Shown: positions 27,250-33,761 of the stretch, one piece after another
Numbering within the stretch: position 1 is the stretch's first letter
Layout: each line of letters begins with the position of its first letter
IMG/VR virus record: IMGVR_UViG_3300020573_000190
Span: 1 to 35,509 of that record
Direction: 5' to 3' (one strand)
Source: a virus
Length of the DNA stretch: 35,509 nucleotides
Program-made: the position numbers and the translations under genes
Notes under the pieces: generated by a model
The model's input: only the letters and a program-made list of their open reading frames with translations
What the model was told of the DNA's origin: nothing
The model's database searches: none

Positions 27250-27438
27250 ATGAAGACTGTTACTTTTCTAGCCGCTATGCTTTTCAGTGGTAGCGCATTC
27301 GCTGGCACCGATGTTATCGCTCCGCCAGTTACCAAGTATGTTGAGGCACCTATGCCGCCTAAGCGTCCTACTAATTTCGGTAAACTCGATAATCAGAAGG
27401 TTGCACAGAAGGTTCAGGAACTCACAACCAGAAAGTAA
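27250..27438 (+). CDS. Small exported protein (62 aa)
   Basis: RBS aggaagg. MKTVTFLAAMLFSGSAFAGT is a clear signal peptide (cut near 18). The mature part is proline-rich (VEAPMPPKRPTN), about 44 residues. No family recognised. Ended by a terminator. Confidence 0.65.
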   Translation: MKTVTFLAAMLFSGSAFAGTDVIAPPVTKYVEAPMPPKRPTNFGKLDNQKVAQKVQELTTRK

Positions 27439-27448
27439 TAAATATACA

Positions 27449-27475
27449 GTGGCCCCGCAATGGGGTCACTTTTCT
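27449..27475 (+). terminator. Rho-independent terminator
   Basis: GTGGCCCC (27449-27456) pairs with GGGGTCAC (27462-27469), one G-T pair, loop GCAAT, then TTTTCTC. Lies between two exported-protein genes. Confidence 0.82.
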
Positions 27476-27490
27476 CTATGGAGTCTCAAA

Positions 27491-27841
27491 ATGAGAAACA
27501 AGATTATAGCCCTATTCACCGCACTAAGTCTTTCTCTTGCCATCGCTACGCCTGCCAAAGCACAGTTTATCCCTTGGGGATATGGTGGAATGGGTTGGGG
27601 TTATGGTGCTGGTTTTGGCTACAGTGCCGCTATTGCTGGTATTGGTATTGCTTCCGCTGCTATTGGTGCTGCCGCTATTGCTAACTCTTATCCTTATGGT
27701 GGATATGGTTATGCTCCTGTGCCTGTATATGCTGCGCCGACTTATGCTCCTGCTTATCGTCCGACTGTCCGAAAGCAGATCATTATCAAGAATAGTCCTG
27801 GTGCCCGGGTGTATGAGGAAGACGACATATTCGGTTGGTAA
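27491..27841 (+). CDS. Exported Gly/Tyr/Ala-rich protein (116 aa)
   Basis: MRNKIIALFTALSLSLAIATPAKAQ is a signal peptide (cut after AKA). The mature part is GYGGMGWGYGAGFGYSAA, then an alanine-rich hydrophobic stretch (about 50-70), tyrosine/proline repeats and a basic end. It resembles small host-type glycine-zipper or surface proteins. The in-frame start at 27287 is rejected, as it overlaps the terminator and upstream gene. Confidence 0.65.
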   Translation: MRNKIIALFTALSLSLAIATPAKAQFIPWGYGGMGWGYGAGFGYSAAIAGIGIASAAIGAAAIANSYPYGGYGYAPVPVYAAPTYAPAYRPTVRKQIIIKNSPGARVYEEDDIFGW

Positions 27842-27862
27842 TAACACAGAAGGAGGAAGAGT

Positions 27863-28159
27863 ATGTGCTATTACACTGTAACAATGGATCGTGCTTCAAG
27901 TTCTTCTGGACATACTAGAGCGATTATGATTCTAGATGCAAAAGATAAAACTGAAGCCACGGCCAAATTTCTAAATTCATTTGGTGCAAAGTATTACAAT
28001 GATATCAATGTGAGGGAAGGGATTCATATCGAACAAGATTTTGATCGCCTTCTAACAGAACAAGCTAAAAAGTATATACTAAAAGTTAAGAACAAGACGG
28101 CAGATGCTCCTCCGTTAATGTCTTATCAGAATATGATTCATCTTGATTATGGAGAGTAA
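27863..28159 (+). CDS. Hypothetical protein (98 aa)
   Basis: Strong RBS (aaggagg) before MCYYTVTMDRASSSSGHTRA. Compact alpha/beta-like protein with KTEATAKFLNSFGAKYYND. No family recognised. Overlaps nothing, but its stop is just before the next ATG. Confidence 0.65.
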   Translation: MCYYTVTMDRASSSSGHTRAIMILDAKDKTEATAKFLNSFGAKYYNDINVREGIHIEQDFDRLLTEQAKKYILKVKNKTADAPPLMSYQNMIHLDYGE

Positions 28160-28160
28160 A

Positions 28161-28535
28161 ATGAAAAACGTTTTTATTAGAGGCGGTCTTCAAGGTCTAT
28201 TTGCTGTGCTTGTCATTACACTCGCATCGACGGCGCTACAAGGTGCTCCTGCGAAAAAGGAAACGAATACCGAACAGAAGATTGTTTGCGAAAAGACAGA
28301 GAGCGTCCAGAAAACTATGGACGAAAAGAACTTCTTTCTTCTTCTAAATATGACCAATGACAGTGGTGTTGTCGAGAGTGTCTGGATTTCTGGCACGACT
28401 ATTGTTATCACAGCACAGAAGGGTGAGGATTCTTGCTTTCTCGCCATGATGAATGATGTTACATATAATCCAGATACGCTTCAAGGCCTAGTAAAGGCAT
28501 ATGAAGCACAAAAGGGCAAGCAAAAGGATATCTAA
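28161..28535 (+). CDS. Exported or membrane-anchored hypothetical protein (124 aa)
   Basis: RBS ggagag. MKNVFIRGGLQGLFAVLVITLASTALQGAPA: signal peptide or anchor, cut near residue 27-31. The mature part has two Cys (IVCEKTE and DSCFLAMM) that may pair, with a beta-rich core GVVESVWISGTTIVITAQ. Starts at 28143/28149 lack an RBS. No family recognised. Confidence 0.6.
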   Translation: MKNVFIRGGLQGLFAVLVITLASTALQGAPAKKETNTEQKIVCEKTESVQKTMDEKNFFLLLNMTNDSGVVESVWISGTTIVITAQKGEDSCFLAMMNDVTYNPDTLQGLVKAYEAQKGKQKDI

Positions 28536-28883
28536 ATGGCGTGGGGTTATCATCTTATTCTAGATTGTTATGATGCTGACAAGGCGCTAATCACCAATCC
28601 AACAAACATCGCCGCATTTGCTAAAGTATTAGTAAAGCGCATTGATATGGTGGCATATGGTGAGCCGCAAGTTGTTCACTTCGGCGAAGACGACAAGCAA
28701 GGTTATACACTGGTTCAGTTGATTGAAACTTCCAATATCGTTGCTCATTTCTGTGACGAGTCTGGTAACTTTTACATGGATGTTTTTTCATGTAAACCAT
28801 TTTCAACCGAAGCAGTATTAGAGACAGTAAATCAGTTTTTCGCTCCAAAGAAAATCAGGGAGCGATATGTAGAAAGGGACTAA
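28536..28883 (+). CDS. speD: S-adenosylmethionine decarboxylase-like protein
   Basis: A 115-aa protein aligned by eye to the bacterial SpeD proenzyme, which self-cleaves to a pyruvoyl enzyme making decarboxylated AdoMet for spermidine. It starts WGYHLILDCYDAD (3-15), like the HLLLDLYGC start of SpeD. SNIVAHFCDE holds the likely cleavage Ser66 and catalytic His71, followed by MDVFSCKPF (Cys86). The usual motif reads ESHxSIHTxPE, so it is diverged (N after Ser, V for the second Ser), and activity is not assured. SpeD is known from cyanophages. It starts immediately after the preceding stop. Confidence 0.75.
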   Translation: MAWGYHLILDCYDADKALITNPTNIAAFAKVLVKRIDMVAYGEPQVVHFGEDDKQGYTLVQLIETSNIVAHFCDESGNFYMDVFSCKPFSTEAVLETVNQFFAPKKIRERYVERD

Positions 28884-28884
28884 A

Positions 28885-29349
28885 ATGAGACGTAAACTAG
28901 ACTTGGACGAAGTAAGAGATTTCATCGAGAACTCTTCGGAATCAACCAAGATTTATATTGGTTCTGACTCTGAAAGACATAGACGAGGCGGAGTCTGGTT
29001 TGCGGATTATGCTGTCGTTGTGGTTATTCATAAAGACGGTAAGCATGGTGCTAAAGTCTTTGGTGAGATTACAACCGAACGAGATTATGACCAGGCTAAA
29101 GATAAGCCACGTATGCGATTGATGAATGAGGTTATGAAGGCAGCACAGCTTTATCTAGACCTAGCAGATGTTATTGGTGACAGACAGTGCGAGGTCCACA
29201 TCGATATCAATCCAAATCACAAGCACGGTTCTTCCTGTGTTATCAGCGAAGCAGTTGGCTATATTCGTGGTATGACTGGTGTGACTCCTAGAGTGAAGCC
29301 AGAGGCATGGGCTGCTTCTATCGCCGCCGATAAATTCCCAAGCCTATAG
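28885..29349 (+). CDS. RNase H-like fold protein (DUF458-type)
   Basis: A 154-aa protein: KIYIGSDSERHRRGG (22-36) with an early Asp, YAVVVVIHKDGKHGAKVFGE (42-61), RLMNEVMKAAQLYLDL and VHIDINPNHKHGSSCVISE (about 103-121), giving the spaced acidic residues and strand order of RNase H-like nucleases. DUF458-type proteins are found in phages and bacteria; the biochemical activity is not established. Two bases after speD; ends in TAG. Confidence 0.75.
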   Translation: MRRKLDLDEVRDFIENSSESTKIYIGSDSERHRRGGVWFADYAVVVVIHKDGKHGAKVFGEITTERDYDQAKDKPRMRLMNEVMKAAQLYLDLADVIGDRQCEVHIDINPNHKHGSSCVISEAVGYIRGMTGVTPRVKPEAWAASIAADKFPSL

Positions 29350-29352
29350 TTT

Positions 29353-29427
29353 ACTAAATACTAATTCGCTAGGCAGTCATATTGCCTAGCGATTATCGCC
29401 GCTGACCACGGATGTAATGGCAGCGGC
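29353..29427 (+). promoter_or_regulatory. Late-type element and two hairpins upstream of the M15-like gene
   Basis: ACTAAATACT (29353-29362), the same ten bases as before pmoC. It is followed by a perfect 10-bp hairpin TCGCTAGGCA/TGCCTAGCGA (29366-29375/29383-29392) and a second stem GCCGCTG/CAGCGGC (29398-29404/29421-29427). The rest of 29428-29535 shows no gene. Confidence 0.5.
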
Positions 29428-29535
29428 ACTCAACTCCTACGACCTCGTCGGCACTCGCCAAATCAATCTCACATTTCCTTCATCTTTCGTTATCGTGATA
29501 TTGTGCGTGGTCGTATATAACAGAAAGGTACTATT

Positions 29536-30036
29536 ATGAAGAAGATTTTACTTGCTTTCATTACGGTACTTGCTATTAGCGGTACCGCTGAGGCAAGAAA
29601 TCAATATTCAAACGGAGCAACAGAGCCTAATCTATTAGACTCTATTCTCGGCACTCCGAACGGAAACTGGAGCGTAATGCCCAGACTCCATGGTCGTGCT
29701 AGACTTGCTTCGAGACACCATAACACCCATATGGCAGGACGAGGAAGAAACACTGGTGCTTCGGCATCAATCGTTGCATACGGAAGAATGCTTCAACATT
29801 CTGGTTTCCGTGTGTCGGAACATCCTGCTTTTGGAGGAGTCCATCATGTTCATCATGGTTGGGCTCATTATGCTGGTCGGGCAATCGACATCAACATAGG
29901 TCGTGGTGTAAGAGAGGCATCTAATCGTTCGACAAGATCGAAGTTTGATGCCTTGGCTGCGAGAGCCAGAGCGGCAGGTTATACTGTGCTTTGGAAGGTA
30001 GCAGGCCACTTTGATCATATACATATACAGAAGTAA
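29536..30036 (+). CDS. Exported M15-like peptidase domain protein
   Basis: A 166-aa protein with a signal peptide (MKKILLAFITVLAISGTAEA, cut near 20). The C-terminal zinc-site pattern is HHGWAHYAGRAIDIN (His111, Asp118), then WKVAGHFDHIHIQ (His161/His163), as in D,D-carboxypeptidase/endopeptidase M15-type folds (HxxxxxxD...HxH). A histidine-rich stretch (HHVHHGW) lies beside the site. It would cut peptidoglycan cross-links in the periplasm. Late-type promoter upstream and terminator downstream, so likely a single-gene late unit. Confidence 0.75.
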   Translation: MKKILLAFITVLAISGTAEARNQYSNGATEPNLLDSILGTPNGNWSVMPRLHGRARLASRHHNTHMAGRGRNTGASASIVAYGRMLQHSGFRVSEHPAFGGVHHVHHGWAHYAGRAIDINIGRGVREASNRSTRSKFDALAARARAAGYTVLWKVAGHFDHIHIQK

Positions 30037-30044
30037 TATATAGA

Positions 30045-30072
30045 GGGTGGGGAGAAATTCCCACCCTTTCTT
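30045..30072 (+). terminator. Rho-independent terminator
   Basis: GGGTGGG (30045-30051) pairs with CCCACCC (30060-30066), 8-nt loop, TTTCTT. Ends the M15-like gene. Confidence 0.88.
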
Positions 30073-30087
30073 ATAGGATAAATCATC

Positions 30088-30291
30088 ATGGTCGAACTTG
30101 TAACAAAATGGACAGAACGAGCCAAGAAGGCAAGAGAACGATTGAACATCTGTGTAGAGTGTGAACATTTGGAAAAACAGTTTTACGTTTGTAAGAAGTG
30201 TGGTTGTTTTCTCAAAGGCAAGACTATGTTTCCCAGTTCATCGTGCCCTGTAGGCAAATGGGACAAATACACGGAGGAAAAGGATGTATAG
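30088..30291 (+). CDS. Zinc-ribbon phage protein (67 aa)
   Basis: MVELVTKWTERAKKARERLN, then CVECEHLEKQFYVCKKCGCF and SSCPVGKW. Two CxxC pairs plus a CGC/SCP set fit a zinc ribbon of a small T4-like phage family. Likely nucleic-acid or protein binding; function unknown. Ends in TAG overlapping the next ATG. Confidence 0.7.
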   Translation: MVELVTKWTERAKKARERLNICVECEHLEKQFYVCKKCGCFLKGKTMFPSSSCPVGKWDKYTEEKDV

Positions 30292-30934
30292 AACATTTGA
30301 CATTAAAGAATACTGGCCGCAGCCAAAACCTGGCGAACTTATTCAACACGAATATTATAACCCTGCTGATCAAAAGATTATCGGTAATGTTTTCTACACG
30401 AAGCCAAACGACCGTTATGTCTACCAAGAAGACTATCATGGCGGTGAGTGGAAAGCAACATGGGTTATGGACTACAATCATCCAAATGGTGTGATGGAGT
30501 TGGTCGATATCTATCCTGCCAAAAAGTATCAGTTCTGGACAAAGTTTAGAACAACTGCCTTTGTTGCTGGTAAAGAAATACCATGGGGTAAAGTCCAGAA
30601 GGTCGGTGACATAATCGATCAGGAACTTCAAATCTCCGCAATCAAGTCTACACCATTCATTTGGCCAGAAAAGGGTCGTCAAGTCGTAAACTTCGTTGCT
30701 CACCATGAAACATTTGATGTTGGTAATACTGTTTATAAAGACGTTTTGGAAATCGCTTATGACCAGACATTTGGTAAGATGACTGCTGGTGCCAGATCAT
30801 TTCAAGCCAAAGGAATTGGAATCGTTCAAATGCAGTGGCGTGGTTTTGGAAAAGATGTGGGAACTCATATGGCAGCGGTGACAAAGACTGGTCCCGGAAT
30901 CGTAACGGAAGACAAGAGAATAATTTGGTATTGA
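30284..30934 (+). CDS. Conserved phage hypothetical protein (216 aa)
   Basis: MYRTFDIKEYWPQPKPGELI; beta-rich with many aromatic residues (YVYQEDYHGGEWKATWVMDY, VQMQWRGFGKDVG). No catalytic motif recognised. Overlaps the zinc ribbon by 8 nt and ends just inside the next promoter. Confidence 0.65.
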   Translation: MYRTFDIKEYWPQPKPGELIQHEYYNPADQKIIGNVFYTKPNDRYVYQEDYHGGEWKATWVMDYNHPNGVMELVDIYPAKKYQFWTKFRTTAFVAGKEIPWGKVQKVGDIIDQELQISAIKSTPFIWPEKGRQVVNFVAHHETFDVGNTVYKDVLEIAYDQTFGKMTAGARSFQAKGIGIVQMQWRGFGKDVGTHMAAVTKTGPGIVTEDKRIIWY

Positions 30935-30959
30935 CTTTCTAGATCATCTATGCTATATT
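30931..30959 (+). promoter_or_regulatory. Early sigma-70-type promoter
   Basis: TTGACT (30931-30936), 17-nt spacer ending ATGC, TATATT (30954-30959). The expected start (~30966) falls on the ATG of the deaminase gene, implying a leaderless or near-leaderless mRNA. Confidence 0.8.
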
Positions 30960-30965
30960 ATGAGA

Positions 30966-31376
30966 ATGCGAAAGATCAATAAGAACATTCTCCATACTCT
31001 GGAAAAGATAGCGGCAGCTAATCCGAACCCCACGGAAAAGTTTGCCGCTGCTGTCGTTTGGAATAATAAGATCATTTCCATTGGAATGAATAGTATGAAG
31101 TCGCATCCACTCCAAGCGAAGTATTCCAAGAATGAACATGCGATCTTCCTTCACAGCGAGATTGATGCCATCAAGAATGCGCTCCGTGAGATTGATGTGG
31201 ATGATTTTTCTAAATGCGACTTGTATATCACCAGAGTGAAGAAAGAGAAGCCATTCACCAAAAAGTTTGTGTGGGGTCTAGCAAAGCCTTGTGCTGGTTG
31301 TGAAAGGGCTATAGCAGCCTTTGGTCTAAAGCGAACGATATACACTTGCGATGATGGATATGAGGTGATAGAATGA
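30966..31376 (+). CDS. dCMP/cytidine deaminase-like protein
   Basis: A 136-aa zinc deaminase-fold protein: FLHSEIDAI (His63, Glu65) and KPCAGCERAI (Cys109, Cys112) form the HxE...PCxxC zinc and catalytic site. NPTEKFAAAVVWNNKIISIG is the usual N-terminal strand-turn. Probable role is deaminating dCMP or a related nucleotide for dTTP supply; tRNA or other substrates are possible. The start at 30966 is preferred over 30960 because of the promoter position; no RBS is visible for either. Confidence 0.75.
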   Translation: MRKINKNILHTLEKIAAANPNPTEKFAAAVVWNNKIISIGMNSMKSHPLQAKYSKNEHAIFLHSEIDAIKNALREIDVDDFSKCDLYITRVKKEKPFTKKFVWGLAKPCAGCERAIAAFGLKRTIYTCDDGYEVIE

Positions 31377-31759
31377 GCGATAAAACACTAGAAGACCTTG
31401 TGGAAGAATGTCCATATGAAACGAAACTGGCCGTTACCGCATGGGTAATGAAACATATCGTGGAACATGCTCATAATCCTGGTTCTTTTCGTTATCTAAT
31501 CTATGAACGCCTAGGATTTGGTCCTGACGCCTATGTGCCACTATATATGGCTGGCGGCATGGAAATCTCCAATGAGTTTGATATGGAGAGAATCGACAAC
31601 ATTAGAGCAAAGGTTAGAGAAGAAAAGATTGATGTTCTCAAGCCGATTCTTAGTTTGTGTGATGAACCAGGTTGCTTCAATAGTATTAGCACTGGTTGGC
31701 CTACCAAAGATGGTGGATATCGTATGACTTGCTCCGAACATCATAAGAAAGAAGAATGA
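31373..31759 (+). CDS. Hypothetical protein with possible metal site (128 aa)
   Basis: MSDKTLEDLVEECPYETKLA; helical first half (AVTAWVMKHIVEH), then LCDEPGCFNSI and TCSEHHKKEE at the end, a Cys/His spread that could bind one zinc. No named family. ATGA-coupled on both sides. Confidence 0.65.
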   Translation: MSDKTLEDLVEECPYETKLAVTAWVMKHIVEHAHNPGSFRYLIYERLGFGPDAYVPLYMAGGMEISNEFDMERIDNIRAKVREEKIDVLKPILSLCDEPGCFNSISTGWPTKDGGYRMTCSEHHKKEE

Positions 31760-31896
31760 TATATATTGTTAATGTGTCCGAGTTGGCGAGAGTCAATCGT
31801 GAGTATTGGTGCTGTGAGTATGTTATCACTTACATCGGCTCCGCTGACTGTCCTGCTAGTGATTGCGAACTAAGAATAGGAGAAACTAATGGCTAA
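31756..31896 (+). CDS. Small cysteine-containing protein (46 aa)
   Basis: ATGA overlap with the gene before; ends inside the first codons of the endolysin gene. MIYIVNVSELARVNREYWCC, then CPASDCELRIGE: four cysteines (CC...CxxxxC). No family recognised. Confidence 0.5.
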   Translation: MIYIVNVSELARVNREYWCCEYVITYIGSADCPASDCELRIGETNG

Positions 31897-32554
31897 AACA
31901 TTCAAACAGGCATTTGCCGAAGCACGAAAAGCTGGCAAAGATGTATTTCTTTTTGACGGTAAACTATACACGACCGATGTTGCTGTAAAAGACGCTGACG
32001 AAACAAAGTTTGTTGACGTTACCAACACTGTGGCTGACGCTAAGGTCCCTACTGCTGGTAAACTAAAGAAGAACGTATGGCCGCTCCAGCGAGAACTTCG
32101 TGCCAAGTTCGGCACTCCAGATTACGGCGGAGCATTTAGAAAGCATATGGTTCAGGTCAATCTACCATATACCATGTGGATGGACGATATCAAGATCACC
32201 AAGACATGGATGAATAAGTCCTGTGCTGATTCTCTTGTTCGTGTTCTAACATATGTGTGGGACGAGAATGGCAGAGATTATGATAAGATTAAGGCACAGC
32301 AACTACATGTCTTTTCTGGCACCTGGAACATCCGTAACATGCGTGGCGGTTCTTCTCTTTCTACTCATGCCTTTGGTGTCGCTATTGACATTGCCGCACC
32401 TTGGAACGCTCTTGGTAAAAAGCCAGGATATAATAAGCATTCTTTCACTGAAAAGTCTCTAATCGTTCAGGCATTTGAGGCAGAAGGTTGGATTTGGGGT
32501 GGTCGTTGGGAGCGTCGTCCTGACGGTATGCATTTCCAGGCTGCCCGTATCTAA
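31889..32554 (+). CDS. M15-family peptidoglycan peptidase (probable endolysin)
   Basis: A 221-aa protein without a signal peptide. N-terminal ~60 residues (KTFKQAFAEARKAGKDVFLF, FDGKLYTTDV) form a separate small domain. The C-terminal M15 domain has GGSSLSTHAFGVAID (His160, Asp167) and RPDGMHFQ (His215) as zinc ligands, with PLQRELRAKFGTP at its start. It would cut peptide bonds of murein (L-Ala-D-Glu or D,D). With the holin-like gene and spanins it completes a lysis set, though it lies far from them. RBS aataggag. Confidence 0.85.
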   Translation: MAKTFKQAFAEARKAGKDVFLFDGKLYTTDVAVKDADETKFVDVTNTVADAKVPTAGKLKKNVWPLQRELRAKFGTPDYGGAFRKHMVQVNLPYTMWMDDIKITKTWMNKSCADSLVRVLTYVWDENGRDYDKIKAQQLHVFSGTWNIRNMRGGSSLSTHAFGVAIDIAAPWNALGKKPGYNKHSFTEKSLIVQAFEAEGWIWGGRWERRPDGMHFQAARI

Positions 32555-32571
32555 CAACTGGAGTTTTTGTT

Positions 32572-32862
32572 ATGAAGATGATTCACAAGTATCCGCTTGG
32601 TACGGATATTCATCATAATATGGTGACAGAGATTGAAATGCCCAGAGGAGCACAGATACTATCATTGCAGATGCAGGGTAGTATTCCTGTCCTCTGGGCC
32701 GTCGTCAATCCCAAGAAAGAAAAACGTAAGTATGTGTTTCATGTCTTTGGCACTGGATATGAAATGCAGGATTATGAACGAAAGCATTATGTTTATGTTG
32801 GCACGGTTCAGCAATCAAGTTGGACAACTCTTGTTTGGCATATCTTTGAGGTGATAGAATAA
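32572..32862 (+). CDS. DUF7352-like small phage protein (96 aa)
   Basis: MKMIHKYPLGTDIHHNMVTE, then EIEMPRGAQILSLQMQGSIPVLWAVV and FGTGYEM. The MPxGAxILSxQxQ...PxLWA pattern is typical of a small widespread phage protein family of unknown function. The stop overlaps the next start. Confidence 0.7.
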   Translation: MKMIHKYPLGTDIHHNMVTEIEMPRGAQILSLQMQGSIPVLWAVVNPKKEKRKYVFHVFGTGYEMQDYERKHYVYVGTVQQSSWTTLVWHIFEVIE

Positions 32863-33491
32863 TGACAACATTGAGAACCGCACAGAAGAGAAAAGATTGG
32901 TCATACGATGTTATGACAGATTCGTATCGTCATATTTCTGGTGTCACTGTTGATAGAATAGATATAGCTAGAAACAACGGTGATTTAGAAACGGTACTAG
33001 ATAATGCTTTAAAGATGGCTTCTGTAGGAGCGGCAGGAGCAGTTGGCGCACCATATAATCCGTCGATTGTCTATAATGGAGAACCGTTTGATGTCGATGT
33101 ATCATCGGGATCCGCAATGATAACCTCATCTATCCAAAACGATCAACCTAGACATATTACAATACAAACGAGTCTGGGTGATATAGCTTTAAATCTCAAA
33201 ACCGGAGACATTGCCATACCAGTAGGCGTCGGGCGTGATGATGCTATCCGTGAGTTTTGGCTAGGCTTTCAGAAGAATTTTCAGCCTCTTGAAAAGAAAA
33301 GCTATGAGGATAAGATACTTACTCTAGAAAGAGAATTGGCAAAAGCAAAAACTTCTGCGACACTAATGCGGGCGGAAAATCAAAAAGAAGCCAGTAAGAG
33401 AGTTGCCGAAAAGATTGCCAAGAAGTATGCCAACGAAAAGTTCATCATGGTGAAACCCGCTGACTTAATCAAGTTTATTGAGGAAGAATGA
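32862..33491 (+). CDS. Hypothetical protein with C-terminal coiled coil (209 aa)
   Basis: The N-terminal half (to ~125) looks beta-rich, with GAAGAVGAPYNPSIVYNG and a DIALNLKTGDIAIPVGVGR segment. The C-terminal half is a long charged helix (YEDKILTLERELAKAKTSA, QKEASKRVAEKIAKKYANEK). No family recognised. It may be structural or a scaffold-type protein; unproven. Confidence 0.6.
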   Translation: MTTLRTAQKRKDWSYDVMTDSYRHISGVTVDRIDIARNNGDLETVLDNALKMASVGAAGAVGAPYNPSIVYNGEPFDVDVSSGSAMITSSIQNDQPRHITIQTSLGDIALNLKTGDIAIPVGVGRDDAIREFWLGFQKNFQPLEKKSYEDKILTLERELAKAKTSATLMRAENQKEASKRVAEKIAKKYANEKFIMVKPADLIKFIEEE

Positions 33492-33742
33492 GCGACAATC
33501 AAGAACTAATCGAACAACTACATGAACTAGCGGACTGGGTTGAGAAACACAACTCAGTCCATTGTCATTCTGTGCCACGAAAGGCAGCATATACTATTGC
33601 CAGACTGGAAGAAGACAATCACAGAATGCGACTACAGTTGAATAAGAACTTTTGGTCTATCCGAGACATATATGACAGATGTGTTGGTGCTATTCGACTG
33701 TGGATCTATTTGATAAGAAAAAGACTAAATACTCCTAGATGA
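33488..33742 (+). CDS. Hypothetical helical protein (84 aa)
   Basis: ATGA-coupled. MSDNQELIEQLHELADWVEK, HCHSVPRKAAYTIARLEEDN, then basic/hydrophobic WLIRKRL-type end. Its last codons lie in the hairpin with the late-type element. No family recognised. Confidence 0.6.
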   Translation: MSDNQELIEQLHELADWVEKHNSVHCHSVPRKAAYTIARLEEDNHRMRLQLNKNFWSIRDIYDRCVGAIRLWIYLIRKRLNTPR

Positions 33743-33759
33743 TAAAATTAGGAGTATTT
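33724..33759 (+). promoter_or_regulatory. RBS-sequestering hairpin with embedded late-type element
   Basis: AATACTCCTA (33728-33737) pairs perfectly with TAGGAGTATT, whose AGGAG is the RBS of the TTG start at 33762; a T-run follows, so it can also act as a terminator. ACTAAATACT (33724-33733) covers the 5' arm, so a late start about 7 nt downstream would begin after that arm and free the RBS, as known for T4 genes e and soc. Confidence 0.55.
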
Positions 33760-33761
33760 TT

